Positions 43,497 to 54,826 of a DNA stretch of 64,000 bases are shown here, piece after piece. Position 1 is the first letter of the stretch. Each line of letters opens with the position of its first letter. Source of the stretch: Gamarada debralockiae (taxonomy: Eukaryota > Ascomycota > Leotiomycetes > Helotiales > Hyphodiscaceae). The notes beneath the pieces were generated by a model, which saw only the letters and a list, made by a program, of their open reading frames with translations, had not been told where the DNA came from and did not search any database. The position numbers and the translations under genes were made by a program. The stretch is taken from contig NXFV01001959.1 of NCBI GenBank assembly GCA_002803225.1, forward strand, positions 186,001-250,000. The letters are read 5' to 3'.

Positions 43497-44483
43497 TCAT
43501 GGCTCAGGAGATACCCCAGAACTCGCCCTCGTCGAATGCAACACTCCCCTCGCACCCCCCCTTTCCTCGGGTATTTCCGGACCGTGCTCAAACCCCATGT
43601 CACTCCCTATCCCTATCGTACTGACACTTGCGCGCTGCCCTCCTGCGACGGCCGGTATCCCCAATCCTCCTGCTTCCTCATTGGATGCTGCTGCTGTCAG
43701 ACGCTCTTCCAGCAATTCTTCCCGGAGCATAGGCATCCGGGATGGACCTGGCTGTGAAATCGGGGAGATTTGGCCAGAGTCATGACAACCAAAGACCGAA
43801 GGCGTGTTTGGCTGAACATTGATCGCAGGTATGCCCTCAGATACTGGTGTTGGAGATGGGATCGCGATTTGGGATACCGGCGATGGTGGAGAAAATGATC
43901 TTGAAGGTCGGTTCGGTGGATGAGAGGTGAATGCCATTTGATCATATGTATTTCTTTGGGGGCCCATGGAGAGAAATGTGCCACGAAAATCCTCGAGTTG
44001 AATCTGTGGTGCGGATTGTGTTGTGTTCCATGGGAAAGTCGGCGATCGTGCTGCAAGTGAAGTGAATGGCGGTGAGTTATCTTCTTTTCTTTCTCTGCGT
44101 CTTCGGCATATGTAAAGGCCCAAGAAAATGGCAATAATAACGAGTAGAAGTATAGCCACTCCGCCAAGGACGAGGGTGATTATGATGTTGGTTCGGCTAA
44201 GTGATGCATTTGATTCGAGAAGTGGAAGACCAGAAGAAGCGGCAGGTAAAGGGGTGACAGAAACCGTAACTGTAGGCCCGGTGGTGGTGAAAGTTGTGGA
44301 AGAGATGCCTGACGCAGTGGTTATAAAGGTGCTGGACTTGGTAATGCATGAAGTGGTATTGGCGAAAGGTCGGAGTCTGGAATCAGTTGGTGTAAAATTG
44401 AGAGGTGGTGGCGGGAACCCTCCTCCGCCAGGGAATTCCCCTCCTGCAGCGGTTTTCTCGGAAAGTGACATACATACACACAC
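43497..44483 (-). CDS. Single-pass membrane protein, Ser/Thr-rich ectodomain
   Basis: An intronless 328-residue frame. The N-terminal part (after about residue 10) is Pro/Gly- then Ser/Thr-rich (TTASGISSTTFTTTGPTVTV), suited to O-glycosylation. One membrane helix (IIITLVLGGVAILLLVIIAI, then FLGLYI) is followed by a basic stop-transfer stretch CRRRRERK and a Pro/Ser-rich cytoplasmic tail. There is no clear cleavable signal peptide, and the start is uncertain (ATG 44483 or the in-frame ATG at 44471; a further exon upstream is possible, since the PGGGGFPPPP stretch is unusual for an N terminus). This layout resembles fungal Wsc/Mid2-like sensors and many mid2-like hypotheticals, but no WSC cysteine domain is present. 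Function unknown. Confidence 0.62.
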   Translation of the reverse strand: MCVCMSLSEKTAAGGEFPGGGGFPPPPLNFTPTDSRLRPFANTTSCITKSSTFITTASGISSTTFTTTGPTVTVSVTPLPAASSGLPLLESNASLSRTNIIITLVLGGVAILLLVIIAIFLGLYICRRRRERKEDNSPPFTSLAARSPTFPWNTTQSAPQIQLEDFRGTFLSMGPQRNTYDQMAFTSHPPNRPSRSFSPPSPVSQIAIPSPTPVSEGIPAINVQPNTPSVFGCHDSGQISPISQPGPSRMPMLREELLEERLTAAASNEEAGGLGIPAVAGGQRASVSTIGIGSDMGFEHGPEIPEERGGARGVLHSTRASSGVSPEP

Positions 44484-45419
44484 TCTGGCCGCCTCGAATT
44501 GCTCTCTGAGCTTCTGGCCGGTATAGATTTAAATGAAAGTGGGAATATCATGTGCAGAAAGTATTAAATGAAAGTGTGGCCGGCGCCGAAAAGAATGTAA
44601 GAAGTTCTAATTTTTCAAGTGAAGATGAAGAGCATTGAAAATGAATGTACGAAGTGGAGAGGATCGGAAAGAATCACGATTCCTCGCGACGATGAGCTAT
44701 ACCAACGTTCACTAGGGAAGGTCATCAGCGACATGGTATGCTTGAAGAGAAAACCCAGGACAAAGACCAGTAGGGAAGAGGAGGGGTAAAATATTAGAAG
44801 GAAGATATTTTGCATGGCGAGCGCGTCCTGACGACCGGACATTTGGATGCATATGATGAGACACCTGGTAGTAGGTGTTCGCGGATCGTTATTGATACAG
44901 CGGTTATACAACTCAATCTGGATAAGATATAGACATCTGAGGTAAGGTTGATGCTAGGAAATTGCGTGGCTCATCGACCCTGTTAAGTTCGTCTGAAGTG
45001 GAACCGATCTGGCGGGGTGCACGTGACACTACCCCTTTTAGGTGATCGACGTCTGGAGTTTGAGACGAGAGGCACGTTCTTTAAATTTACCGCAGATACT
45101 GTATGCCGGAGAGTTCAGACAGAAGCTCGAGTTCCCTATCGGCGAGAGAAGCGCATAGAACGGAGAAGGTTAAAATTGAAAATTGCGTGGGAGTTCATCC
45201 AAGTTGCTTCACATACGGTATTTCATGGCTCACGAACGATGCGCGACTTCGCTCATCATCTTCCACAGGTTTGGTCAGACCACCGGGCGACCGAATCTAT
45301 CGAGTTCTCAAGACACAAGAGAAGGTCATGGTCATTTCTCAACGATTTGCCCCACCATCCATCCCACCTTCCATCCTTCACAGTAAAACACCGGAAACAT
45401 AAAATGGGAGCCAGAGGCT
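44484..45419. other. Intergenic region
   Basis: About 940 bp holding the promoter of the leftward membrane protein gene. CACGTG is at 45020-45025. A 144-codon plus-strand frame (45017-45451) has no recognisable features. Nothing else is seen. Confidence 0.4.
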
Positions 45420-47031
45420 TTACATCCGGTATTGAAATCCAGTCGTGTTGAAATCGGTGATGCCTTCATAATCCTCGGCCGCCACATCCTTCTTCCCTGG
45501 TAGAGTGTCCTGGTCAACGGCAGTTGCTCCTTCGGATCTGTCCCTGAGTTGTTGACAAGAGTCAAGTACATTGACAAGCAGATGGAAACGATTACCAGAC
45601 CACAACGAACGATAATTACCTTAAAAGCCGTTGGATAACCCCTAGGCGGAATATCAGCGTACTTCTCAAGGAATGGCATTGTTTCTGGCATCGAGTTTGC
45701 AATCAAAGAGAACTTACCTTTTTACTTCCAAGGAGATGAACGTCTGTGCACCAGAAATGTTACCAGCACTGCTGTTATTGTCATTTTCTTCGTGACTCTT
45801 TGAAGTTTGCTGAGAGCGGGCCGAGAGTCAAGGAATCGTGCTGGGGTCGATTTGGAGCTTCGAAAATGTCAGCGAGCACTTCTTTCTTTGTAGGTATCAT
45901 AAGCTTACACAATAGTGGTCAAAGAGACGAAAGCTTCTGTTGGTCTCTGAGAAAATCAATGCACTGCCGATGACCGGTGGCACCACAACAGCGATGATCA
46001 AGAATGTCGTGATGTTGTGGAAGCGACTTCCAAACCAACCAGTGGGATAATTGTGTCAATCGAAATCATCGACGCAGGAAGAGTGATAAATGTCGACTGA
46101 AGAGATGCGAATCTGAAGCTCTTCAAGGCAAGGTTTCCAAAGCTGCCAGTGCCACATCTGGGATCTGAGTCAAAACAGATATCGCGGCAAAGATATACGT
46201 CTTGGGACCAGGAGACACTCCACGACCTGCTCAGGTTTCCATCGGCTGTTGAGCGGATCTACTCTTCACATGCCACCCATGACAACTCGGTCTTCGGCGT
46301 ATTGCTTCTCTTCTTCAATGAGGAATCCGGCGTCGTTGATCGTATCCGGGAGAAAGAAGAAGACCGACACGCTCCAGAGACTGGTCACCACCCCGAAGAT
46401 AATGAACATCCATTGCCATGGATGAAGAGGGTGCTTGATCTGTCCAATTCCATAAGCAAGCCGCGACGCGACGAAGCCACCGCAACTGTTTCCGGCAAAC
46501 CACACTCCAGTCCGGGCACGTATTTCGTCACGAGTGTACCGAATACTTGCGACATACATAACAGCTGGCGAAATAGTTGCTTCCTGCATTTCCAATTAGC
46601 CCCAAAACCAATCACTGAACGAAGATGAACAACTTATACCGCAACACTAAGGAAGAAGCGACAAGTCACCACCACCCCAAAACTCAAGCGCACCGCAGTC
46701 GTCGCAACGATCGCACCCCAAAAGGAATGTAACACTACTCAAATGGCAACTTTTGGATTAAAATCGTGGTACGGTATTCAAAGAATAGGTATCCGAAGTA
46801 GAAATTGATCCGACCCAAGCATATTGCTTCCCAACCGAGTGGTTGTCCTCCTCGAGGCCGAAACCGCCGTGGAAGAGAGAATTGTCTTGTCCATGAAATA
46901 TAAGTTGTAAGTCACGAACATTATGACCAAGATTCGGAGATCGAACTTTCGGAGTAATATTCGGCGAGCTCTTTCATGTATGGACTGACATCTTGGACCT
47001 CTTCCTCGGCGACGGAGTTTTCGATGGCCAT
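45420..47031 (-). pseudogene. Dal5-type (allantoate permease family) MFS transporter pseudogene
   Basis: A broken anion:cation symporter-type MFS gene. It starts at ATG 47031 (MAIENSVAEEEVQDVSPYMK), then in another frame KFDLRILVIMFVTYNLYFMD, the first helix with the TIL segment. A well kept central piece (46595-46266) reads EATISPAVMYVASIRYTRDE, then RTGVWFAGNSCGG, PWQWMFIIFGVVTSLWSVSV and FLPDTINDAGFL. The C terminus reads GYPTAFKVIIV with SICLSMYLTLVN, and in another frame AAEDYEGITDFNTTGFQYRM ending at 45420, typical of the family tail. At least four frameshifts and stops are present. Live relatives import allantoate, ureidosuccinate, nicotinate or similar anions. Confidence 0.75.
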
Positions 47032-47204
47032 TGTCTTCAATCAATGGTGATTCTCAAACCAAATGAAGATTCAAGAAAGTTGAAACCTGCTCTCGAAAGA
47101 AATCGTTCTCTCTTGTGCGATGGAGTACGAGAAGAGAAAAATATATATATATATAAATGGTCGCCGATAAGCTACCAAGATTAGAATTTCATGGCAGCAA
47201 GAGT

Positions 47205-47444
47205 GGGATGATTAGATAGCTGTTTGATGCCGGTATCAAAGGAGTGATCGCGAGTGATGATGCAGCGTATGTGGAGGATAATTGGGTGCTGAACAACCTG
47301 TTGATGGTTAAGGGCAAGTGTGAAGTTTCGAATTGGAAGATCGCGAAATTGCAGAGGAATGCCGTGGAGATGTGTTGGGCTGATTAGGGGACGAAGGAGG
47401 ATGTGCTGAAGGAGATTGATTATTTTGCTATCTCACAGATTTAG
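47205..47444 (+). pseudogene. Adenosine deaminase-like pseudogene, C-terminal fragment
   Basis: Only the last ~80 codons of an adenosine/adenine deaminase-type gene remain. After MIR and a TAG (47217-47219, one step from CAG) comes LFDAGIKGVIASDDAAYVED, which carries the metal-binding SDD aspartates of the family (normally SDDPAY), then NLLMVKGKCEVSNWKIAKLQ, RNAVEMCWAD, a second TAG, and TKEDVLKEIDYF. The catalytic N-terminal two thirds (HxH, the Glu and the third His) are absent, so the copy is truncated as well as stopped. It lies 170 bp from, and divergent to, the dead Dal5-type permease. Confidence 0.65.
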
Positions 47445-47753
47445 ATGAGAAGTGAGAGATAAGTGAGATGGGCATGTAGGGGTGAGGACTTAACTCAAGG
47501 TTTCACGGGTGGATGGCCGTAGTGATCACGGGGTAATAGAACTCGAGACAGGACTACACTGCGAGTAAGGTAGCTCAGTCAATGGGAACGAATCATAACT
47601 TTCAAGTTACAGAAGACCATAGAAGCAGTGTGTAAGTGATAACAGAATCTAATTATTCTAACATAACGCCGTAAGATATACCGATTTACAAGTGCAATTA
47701 AAATTTTACACTGAACGCTTCAAGCCAAATTCTCATAAAAATAATCAACCCGT
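47445..47753. other. Spacer downstream of ACC1
   Basis: 309 bp holding the probable 3' UTR and terminator region of the leftward acetyl-CoA carboxylase gene, with AT-rich sequence at 47,650-47,750. A GTAGCTCAGTC string at 47,571 looks like a tRNA D-arm but no tRNA folds around it. Confidence 0.4.
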
Positions 47754-50700
47754 CTATGTTGAAGACAAGAACTTCAAAGCCTCCTCCCTCTCCTCCGCAG
47801 GTAGCATGCTCAACACCTGCTGCACACCCTTCAACCCACCCTTCGAGTTGCCCCTCAACAAAGTAGCAACATCAAACGCCACACTCTCCGTCTTGAGCGA
47901 CTCCACCTTCTCGTGGACCGTCTTTCGGTTCTCCTCATACCACATCGCAACATCCTTGTCTGCTTTAGCGAAGTTAGGGATACCGGTCCAGGCAGCCAAG
48001 GTCTCGAGGTTGCGGGCACGAGTCGTGAGAGGGTTCTTGTTGGACGAGGACATGCGCTTCATGATGTACTCCTCGTTGACACGACGACGCACACGCCAGT
48101 AGAAGAAGCGGCGAGCCTCACGCCAGACAAGGGATGAGCGGATGACGTCCTTGGCTTGCATGCGGCCTGCGCGATCGTGGAGATCGGCGAATTGCAGGGA
48201 GATCTGCATGTACACTGGTAGAAGGAGTTGTTCGCGAGCAGTGGCCTTGACCTTGACTTGGCTCATTTGTTCTTGGCTGAGAGACTTGTCGGCCAGTTGC
48301 TTGCGGAGGGAGGAGTATTCGGGATCCAGGCGCGCCATGGTGTCGAGTTGTTTCTCGCGACGGTACTTGATGTTCACGATACCTTCTGGCTCGAGAACAC
48401 CTCCGCGGGCATCTTCGTCGGCGTACATTTCCATGTATTCGGGGTTGATGGTTGGGTCGACGACGACCTGCAAATGTTAGATGAAGTTTAAAGATCAGAT
48501 GGATGAAACTTACCCATGAACCACCACGCAGTTCTCCAAACGGTGGGATGTAGACGAAGATTGGCTGCTCATACTTGACAAGGGCATCGACAATGTAAGA
48601 TCCATACTTGAGGACCTCATTGTACATATCCTTCTGTCCACCAGAGAAACCTCTCCAGTTTGCCAGGATCATCAGTGGCAATTGCTCACCATTGTTGAAG
48701 TCCTTGATGGCTTGAGCGGTCTTGAAGGCGGAGTTGGGGTACCAGACACCACCAGCCTCGTTGGTGATTTGCTCTGCCGAGTCTGGGTTTGCGGGGTCAG
48801 CAGGGGTGATATTCTCGATTGACCGGGTCTCGACGGCAATGACACCCATTGGGATACCGCCAAGACGAGCACGACCAACGACAACAGTCTTTGCCCAGCC
48901 ACCAAGAGTCTCAACGAAGGAGTCCTTGTCGAAGAGACCGGATTGGAAGCCCTCCTCCTCGTCCTTTCCTTGGATAAGCCATCTGACATCGTATGCTTGC
49001 TTGGGTGGTGGAGTATAGACGACGTCACGATCCCAAGAGTCAACAGCTGGGCCAATTGGCAGAGGATTGTTTCTCTTGTCTGGAACGTATGCCAACCACT
49101 CAACTATCTTGGAGACACCCTCAAAATCATCGTTGGCTGTCATGTGAGAAACACCGTTCTTGTACATGATCTGGGTACCACCAAGTTGCAAGTTGGAGGT
49201 GTAAACTTCACGACCGAGGAGCTTGTTGATGGCGGGAGCACCAGTCAAGATGATGGGTTGACCCTCAATCTGGATAGCACGTTGACCGAGACGGACCAAG
49301 TAGGCACCAATACCTATAGACGTGAGTAAAAAGCAATGAAGAAGGAAAGAAAATACGCACCAACTGATCGGCACGTGACCAAAGTGATGGTGAAGATGTC
49401 CTCATAGGCTCTGCTAGTAGCACCAGCAATCAAACCTGAGCCCTTCAAACACTCAACACCAAGACCATCCTCAGCACCGACGATGTTGGTGATCTTGTAT
49501 CTGGTCTCACCCTCATCCTGGACCTCTTCGGTGATGACAGATTTCGTCTTGCCATCCTCGAATCGCTTCTTGGCCTCATAAAGTAAGTACAAGTACTTGA
49601 ATCCAGCCTCAGGTCTCTCGGGGTCGTTCCAGGCAACATTGAAGTGAGGGATGAGCTCATCAGCCATGCCGATACGAGCACCAGAGTTGGCAGAAAGGTA
49701 GATACGAGGAATACCAAGCTTGCGGGCGAGCTCCGTGCACTTGTGGAAGAATTGATCTTCCTTGGGGCCGAAAGAGCCAATCTTGAATGTGATGTCGTTG
49801 GCAACGATAACGAACTTTCGACCACGTGGGTACTCAGGAGTACGGGCAGTAACGATCCATCCGACCATACCGTGAGTGTTGGTGCCAGGCTCACGAATGA
49901 CTTCAGCAAGGTTGTCTTGATCATCCAATACCAACTCGCTGTAGTCAATGCACTCACCAGTGGGAGGTTGCTTCTCGGCCAAAGAGCTGTGCTTGCCAAC
50001 AGCCTTTGCCCAGCTATTTTGGATAGCTTGTCTAAAGAGCTCGGGGAAATCATAGACGTACTGGGTACCCATAAGATGAGCCTTGTATCGCTTTGGCTGA
50101 AGCCATTCCTTGGTCGGGTATGGCGTGGACACAGGGCGCAAGTGCATGGAGCCGATCTTGGTGGTTCCTCCAATGCTGTGGAAGACCCACTCGCCGCCCT
50201 TCTCGGATTTGCGCTCAGCGTACATCTCCACTTGGATGACATATCCTGAGGTGTTGGTGATGACGACACGGAGAGGGTATGGCATGCCAGTGGCTGGGTC
50301 AGTGCAGATGATGCGGATTTCAGCACCAGTAACACGGAGACGCCAGAGACGACGACCGAAGCGCTCCAAAAAGCCACCGAGAGCCTTCTCAACCTCCGGA
50401 GGTTGAAGAGGAAAGACGGGCGAAAAGTTGATGAAGATATGGTTGAGATCAGAGTTGTTGTTGCCAATGATCTCGAGAGCATCGAGGATGTCGTTCATCA
50501 ATCTGTCGGACTCGGAGATCAAGTACTCAGCGGTTGGGATCTCATCCCGAAGGCGGCCAGGACGGACAACAGCACGTGTGAAGTATCGCTTATCGCTGTC
50601 AACATCTTTGCCAACGGCCTCGTAGATGTGGATGTTTCGGTTCTCAGTGAAAACTGGCTTAATGTTAAACTTGGAGAGTCTCCCAAGTTCAAGTTGGAAA

Positions 50701-53700
50701 GCCAAGGCAGGTTCAATGTGACGAATGCTTTGATCTTCCTCGTATTCGGGGCCACGGAAAGTTAAGTATCCTGGATATGATCCGTCCTTGTGACCACAGA
50801 TGAATGTGAGACGACGAATGCGGCGGGCCAAGAGCTCCTCCTTGTACTCCTTGACGATGAGGTTGATTCTAGCGACAATCTCGTGATCGTCGAGGTTCTC
50901 GGAATCACGGATGGCGACGTTGCAGACAGCGGTGAGTTCGTCCTCGTTGTCAACCTTAGGAGCTGGCAACTTTCGCTGCTTGCTGAGATCTGGCATGAGG
51001 CCGTTGGGGTAGCTTCTCTTGCGGGTACCGGAAGTGGGTAAAACATCAAGAGCGCGCATCAGGTATTCTTCGGCCTCGTCAAGGTACTGAACAGGAACGA
51101 TAACACCCTTACGAGTAGGCTCATAATCTGCTTGGTTGACCAAGTAAGACATGTCACTGATGGAGCTGACACGCTTGAATGGGTTGCCACCTTCGTATGA
51201 AGGAGTAGCCGGGGTGGAAGGGGCAGAAGACTGAATTGGCATGCCGAACTCCGAACCGCCCACCTTGCGGAGGACGAAGTCCCAAGAGACGATGAATGGA
51301 GCGTCGGCGGTCTCGTTGTGGTACTCGATCTTCTTGAGAGAGTAAGCGCGGTAGGCTCTTCGGATGTAAACTTCAAGGGCAGCGAGAGAAACCCATGGGT
51401 CTTGGTGGCCAAAAAAAATTGGCAGGACATCGAAGACGGTGTACTTGGAGTCCACGACCTCCTTGAGAACCTCGATATCTGGCTCTCGGTGCTCCCATCC
51501 GGTCTCGCCGTATCTTGACTCAACAACGGAAGATCGGAGAATGTGCTCCATCTGAGCAGCACGCTCCTCCAAGGAAGGAAGGGCACACTGAATGAGAACC
51601 TCGCGGGCCTTCAACGAGACCTTGGCAGTTTGACGGGATTCCAGCTCAGTAAGCTTGCGGAGAGCAGGGCGGAAGTACTTGGCGACATTTCCGGCGTTCG
51701 GCTTGTTGGGCTTGTACTCCTCGAGGATGGCAAGGATCAAGTTGTTCTTGGCGCCAATTCTGCTGTGGGAAAGCACAATTTGGATGACCTTGAAGATATC
51801 ATCCTTGTTCTCATCTCTGAGCTTCAAGATGACTTCCTCGTCACGAGATGTTCGACCAGAGAATAATCGCTCAACGGATGTATATTGTTCAAGGAGGTCG
51901 GAGAAAACATCAAACTCGTGAATCTTCTGGCCCTCAAGGTAGCGGTCAATGACCTCGGTCAAAGGAACAAGGGCAGATTTGAGAAGGTCAACGTCGCTGG
52001 GAGCAACATTCTCCTCCATGAATTTCTGCATTGCCTTTTGGAGACCCTTAGCAGGGAACTCGACCTTTCGTAGCTTAGCGCGCTCGACAATTTGAGTGAA
52101 GGTAGCATCTAGGCGTTGAGGCATACGGGCGTGAAGAGCAGAGAATTGAGCATTCCATTCACCGTATGGAAGCTCTGGGTCACGGAGAACATCGATCAAC
52201 TCCTTGAGGGTGGAGCTCATGATGACTTGGTTGTCAAAGCCATCAAGAATGTTCTTGAGAATACTGTGGAGAAGGACGAATCGCTGAGCGGGCTTTGTGC
52301 CAACGATCGTTGGTGGTCCGAGGTCTGGGAGGTGGCCAAGGAAGGGTTGGGCGTGCTTCACTCTTGATGGGTCGTCAAGAGCAAGTATACCAAGAATATC
52401 ACCGGCCTCGAGAGTTGCCCCTGGTTGCTTGATGAGCTGGACAATACCATCTTCCTGAGCAAGGAGAGGCATGTACATCTTCATGACCTCAACTTCGGCG
52501 AATGGTTGACCAGCCTTGACGTGCTCGCCGTTGTCGACAGTGAACTTGACAAGCTTTCCTGGAGATGGGGTTCGGAGTTGGGTAGGATCGTTCTCTTGCT
52601 CGAGAAGGCAGGTCTTGCTGTCTACACTCAAACGGGTGGCACCAACTTCCTCCTTCCAGTAAACATTGTGGGATCGACCGCTCAAGAGCACGAGGAGACC
52701 TCCGTCACTAAGAGCTCGGACACCAACGGAGCATTTTGAGCCGTTGATGAATAAGTGGTAGCTGTCCAAGCTCGACCGAGTGGCAGTGAACTTGTATCGG
52801 TGACCATCGTAGATGAAGTCGATGGGGAAAACAGTCTTCAAGATATCCTTGGCTGGGACTTGACCCTTCTCCAAGCTAGTTCTGTACTCAGTAATGCATG
52901 CCTCACTTGCGATGTGCGCCTTGCAGACAGCACCGCAAACAACAGCAAGCATAGGGTCTGGTCGCTCAACAGTCAACTTGTTGGAGATCAGCTCATCGAG
53001 CCATCCAGTGGTGATAGTGTTGTCCTCGAAAGCTGGGGTCTCCAAAAGTTTGATCAAATACTCGACGGTGGTTCGGAAATCACCACGAATGCTCAATTCC
53101 TTCAAAGCGACAACCATGTGTTTCCGCGACGCAGATCGGTTCTCACCATAGGCGAAAATATGACCAAATTGGGAGTCGGAGAAGCTGTGAATGGATGATG
53201 CGTTGGAAACGGAGAAATAACCCCAGACGTTGGAGCTACTCCTGAAGTTCAAGTCGTGCATCATACCGCTGGAAGGCTTGAATCCCTCTCCAGGATCTTC
53301 GGAAGTGATACGGCAGGCAGTGGTGTGTCCCTTGGGAGTTGGTCTTCGCTGAACTAGGGAGCTGTTCTCCTTCTCAAATGAGAAGTCGATCTCGGTGGTT
53401 GTTTGAGGGTCAACTCCATATAATAATCTAACGTCGCGGATTCTGTGAAGGGGAAGACCCATGGCAATTTGGAGTTGTGCTGCAGGCAAGTTGACACCAG
53501 AAACCATTTCGGTGGTAGGATGCTCAACTTGGAGACGGGGGTTAAGTTCCAAGAAGTAGAACTTGTCGTCCGCATGCGAGTAAAGGTATTCTACAGTACC
53601 AGCAGAAACGTAACCCACAAGACGACCGAGACGAACAGCCGCCTTCTCCATAGCATGGAAAGTGGATGGTTTCGCAATTGTAACTGGAGCCTCCTCAATA

Positions 53701-54826
53701 ATCTTCTGGTGTCGTCGCTGAACGGAGCAATCTCTGCCGAAGAGGGAAATGTTGTTGCCGTACTCATCAGCCAACAATTGGACCTCCAAATGTCTGGCAT
53801 TTCCAGCAAGCTTCATGATGAAGATGGGGGAACCAGGAATTTCGCTCGCAGCAGCCTTGTAAAGAGCCTCGAAACCCTCCTCGGAAGTGGCTTTTCGGAT
53901 ACCCTTTCCACCACCTCCCTCTGAGGCCTTGATCATGACGGGGAAACCGATCTCCTTCGCCTTTTCGAGACCCTCCTGCCAAGATTGCACGCAACCCTTC
54001 ATGTAAACTGAATCCGCGACCGTCACAATGCCATCCTCGTTCACGTCGACCGTGTCAACACCGGTTCCGGACCAGGGTATACAAGGTACTTTAGCGTGTT
54101 GTGCAACGATCGTGGAGGAAATCTTGTCACCGAGGGATCGCATCGCAGATCCGGGAGGACCAATGAAGACGATCTTTTTCGGGCTCGCTGCTAACGATTC
54201 TGGCAGTTTTGGGTTTTCTGAGGCGTGTCCCCTGTAGAAACAAATAATTAGCATCTTCATTCCTCCATTGCTCGTGGATTGTGGAAATCCTACCATCCAG
54301 CCCAAACTGCGTGTACGTTCATACGCTCCGCAACATCAACGATCAACTCGACATTTGCGTAGTTATTGTTGTTTGTGCCACCTGGAATCTCCACGTATTG
54401 GTCTGCCATTCGAATGTAATCGGCATTTGCTTGTAAATCTTCGGGGGTGGCCATGACCGTAAATTGGATGGCCCTCTCGTCGCCGAAGGTCTCGTAGGCC
54501 CATTTTCGCACAGATCGGATCTCCTTGACTGCTGCAATACCGTTGTTTGCAATCAGGACCTGTTTTGGCAGAAAACGTCAGAAATTGCTCTCCCCATCCA
54601 ATTTTCGAGGTGGAAAAAAAAATATACGCACATTTGTGATGACAGTGTGACCATCGTGGCTGGCTACAAAATCCTTCACTACACTCGAAGGTGCATTCTC
54701 CAGCTTGTTACCACCGATGAAGTGGTCCGCAAGCTGGAACTTCGCAGCGTAAGAAGAGCCACCATTCATGACCGGCACAGTCCCGTTGGTGTGCGGCTTG
54801 ACACCATTGCCATTGATTTCGGCCAT
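47754..54826 (-). CDS. ACC1: Acetyl-CoA carboxylase (biotin-dependent, multidomain)
   Basis: The cytosolic enzyme that makes malonyl-CoA, the first committed step of fatty acid and polyketide synthesis. Five exons (54826-54632, 54559-54294, 54231-49361, 49313-48514, 48467-47754) sum to exactly 2282 codons (2281 residues), normal for fungi. In order: biotin carboxylase with [20 protein letters not shown] at residues ~65-85, the glycine-rich ATP loop [14 protein letters not shown] and [17 protein letters not shown]; the biotinyl domain with the carrier lysine in [11 protein letters not shown] (about residue 740); the long central region; and the carboxyltransferase with [40 protein letters not shown] and the [16 protein letters not shown] block. 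Some bases differ in style from the pseudogene region to its right end: this gene is strongly codon-biased, as expected for a highly expressed essential gene. No damage is seen. Confidence 0.98.

Noticed and set aside
45017..45451. A 144-codon plus-strand frame rich in Arg and His
   Set aside because: No motif, improbable composition, and it overlaps the tail of the Dal5-type pseudogene.
47571..47640. GTAGCTCAGTC string suggesting a tRNA D-arm
   Set aside because: No matching acceptor stem, anticodon arm or GTTCGANNC T-arm could be built around it.
49445..50482. A long second frame inside ACC1 on the same strand
   Set aside because: It is a shadow of the strongly codon-biased carboxylase gene and encodes a low-complexity Ser/Thr/Leu product.
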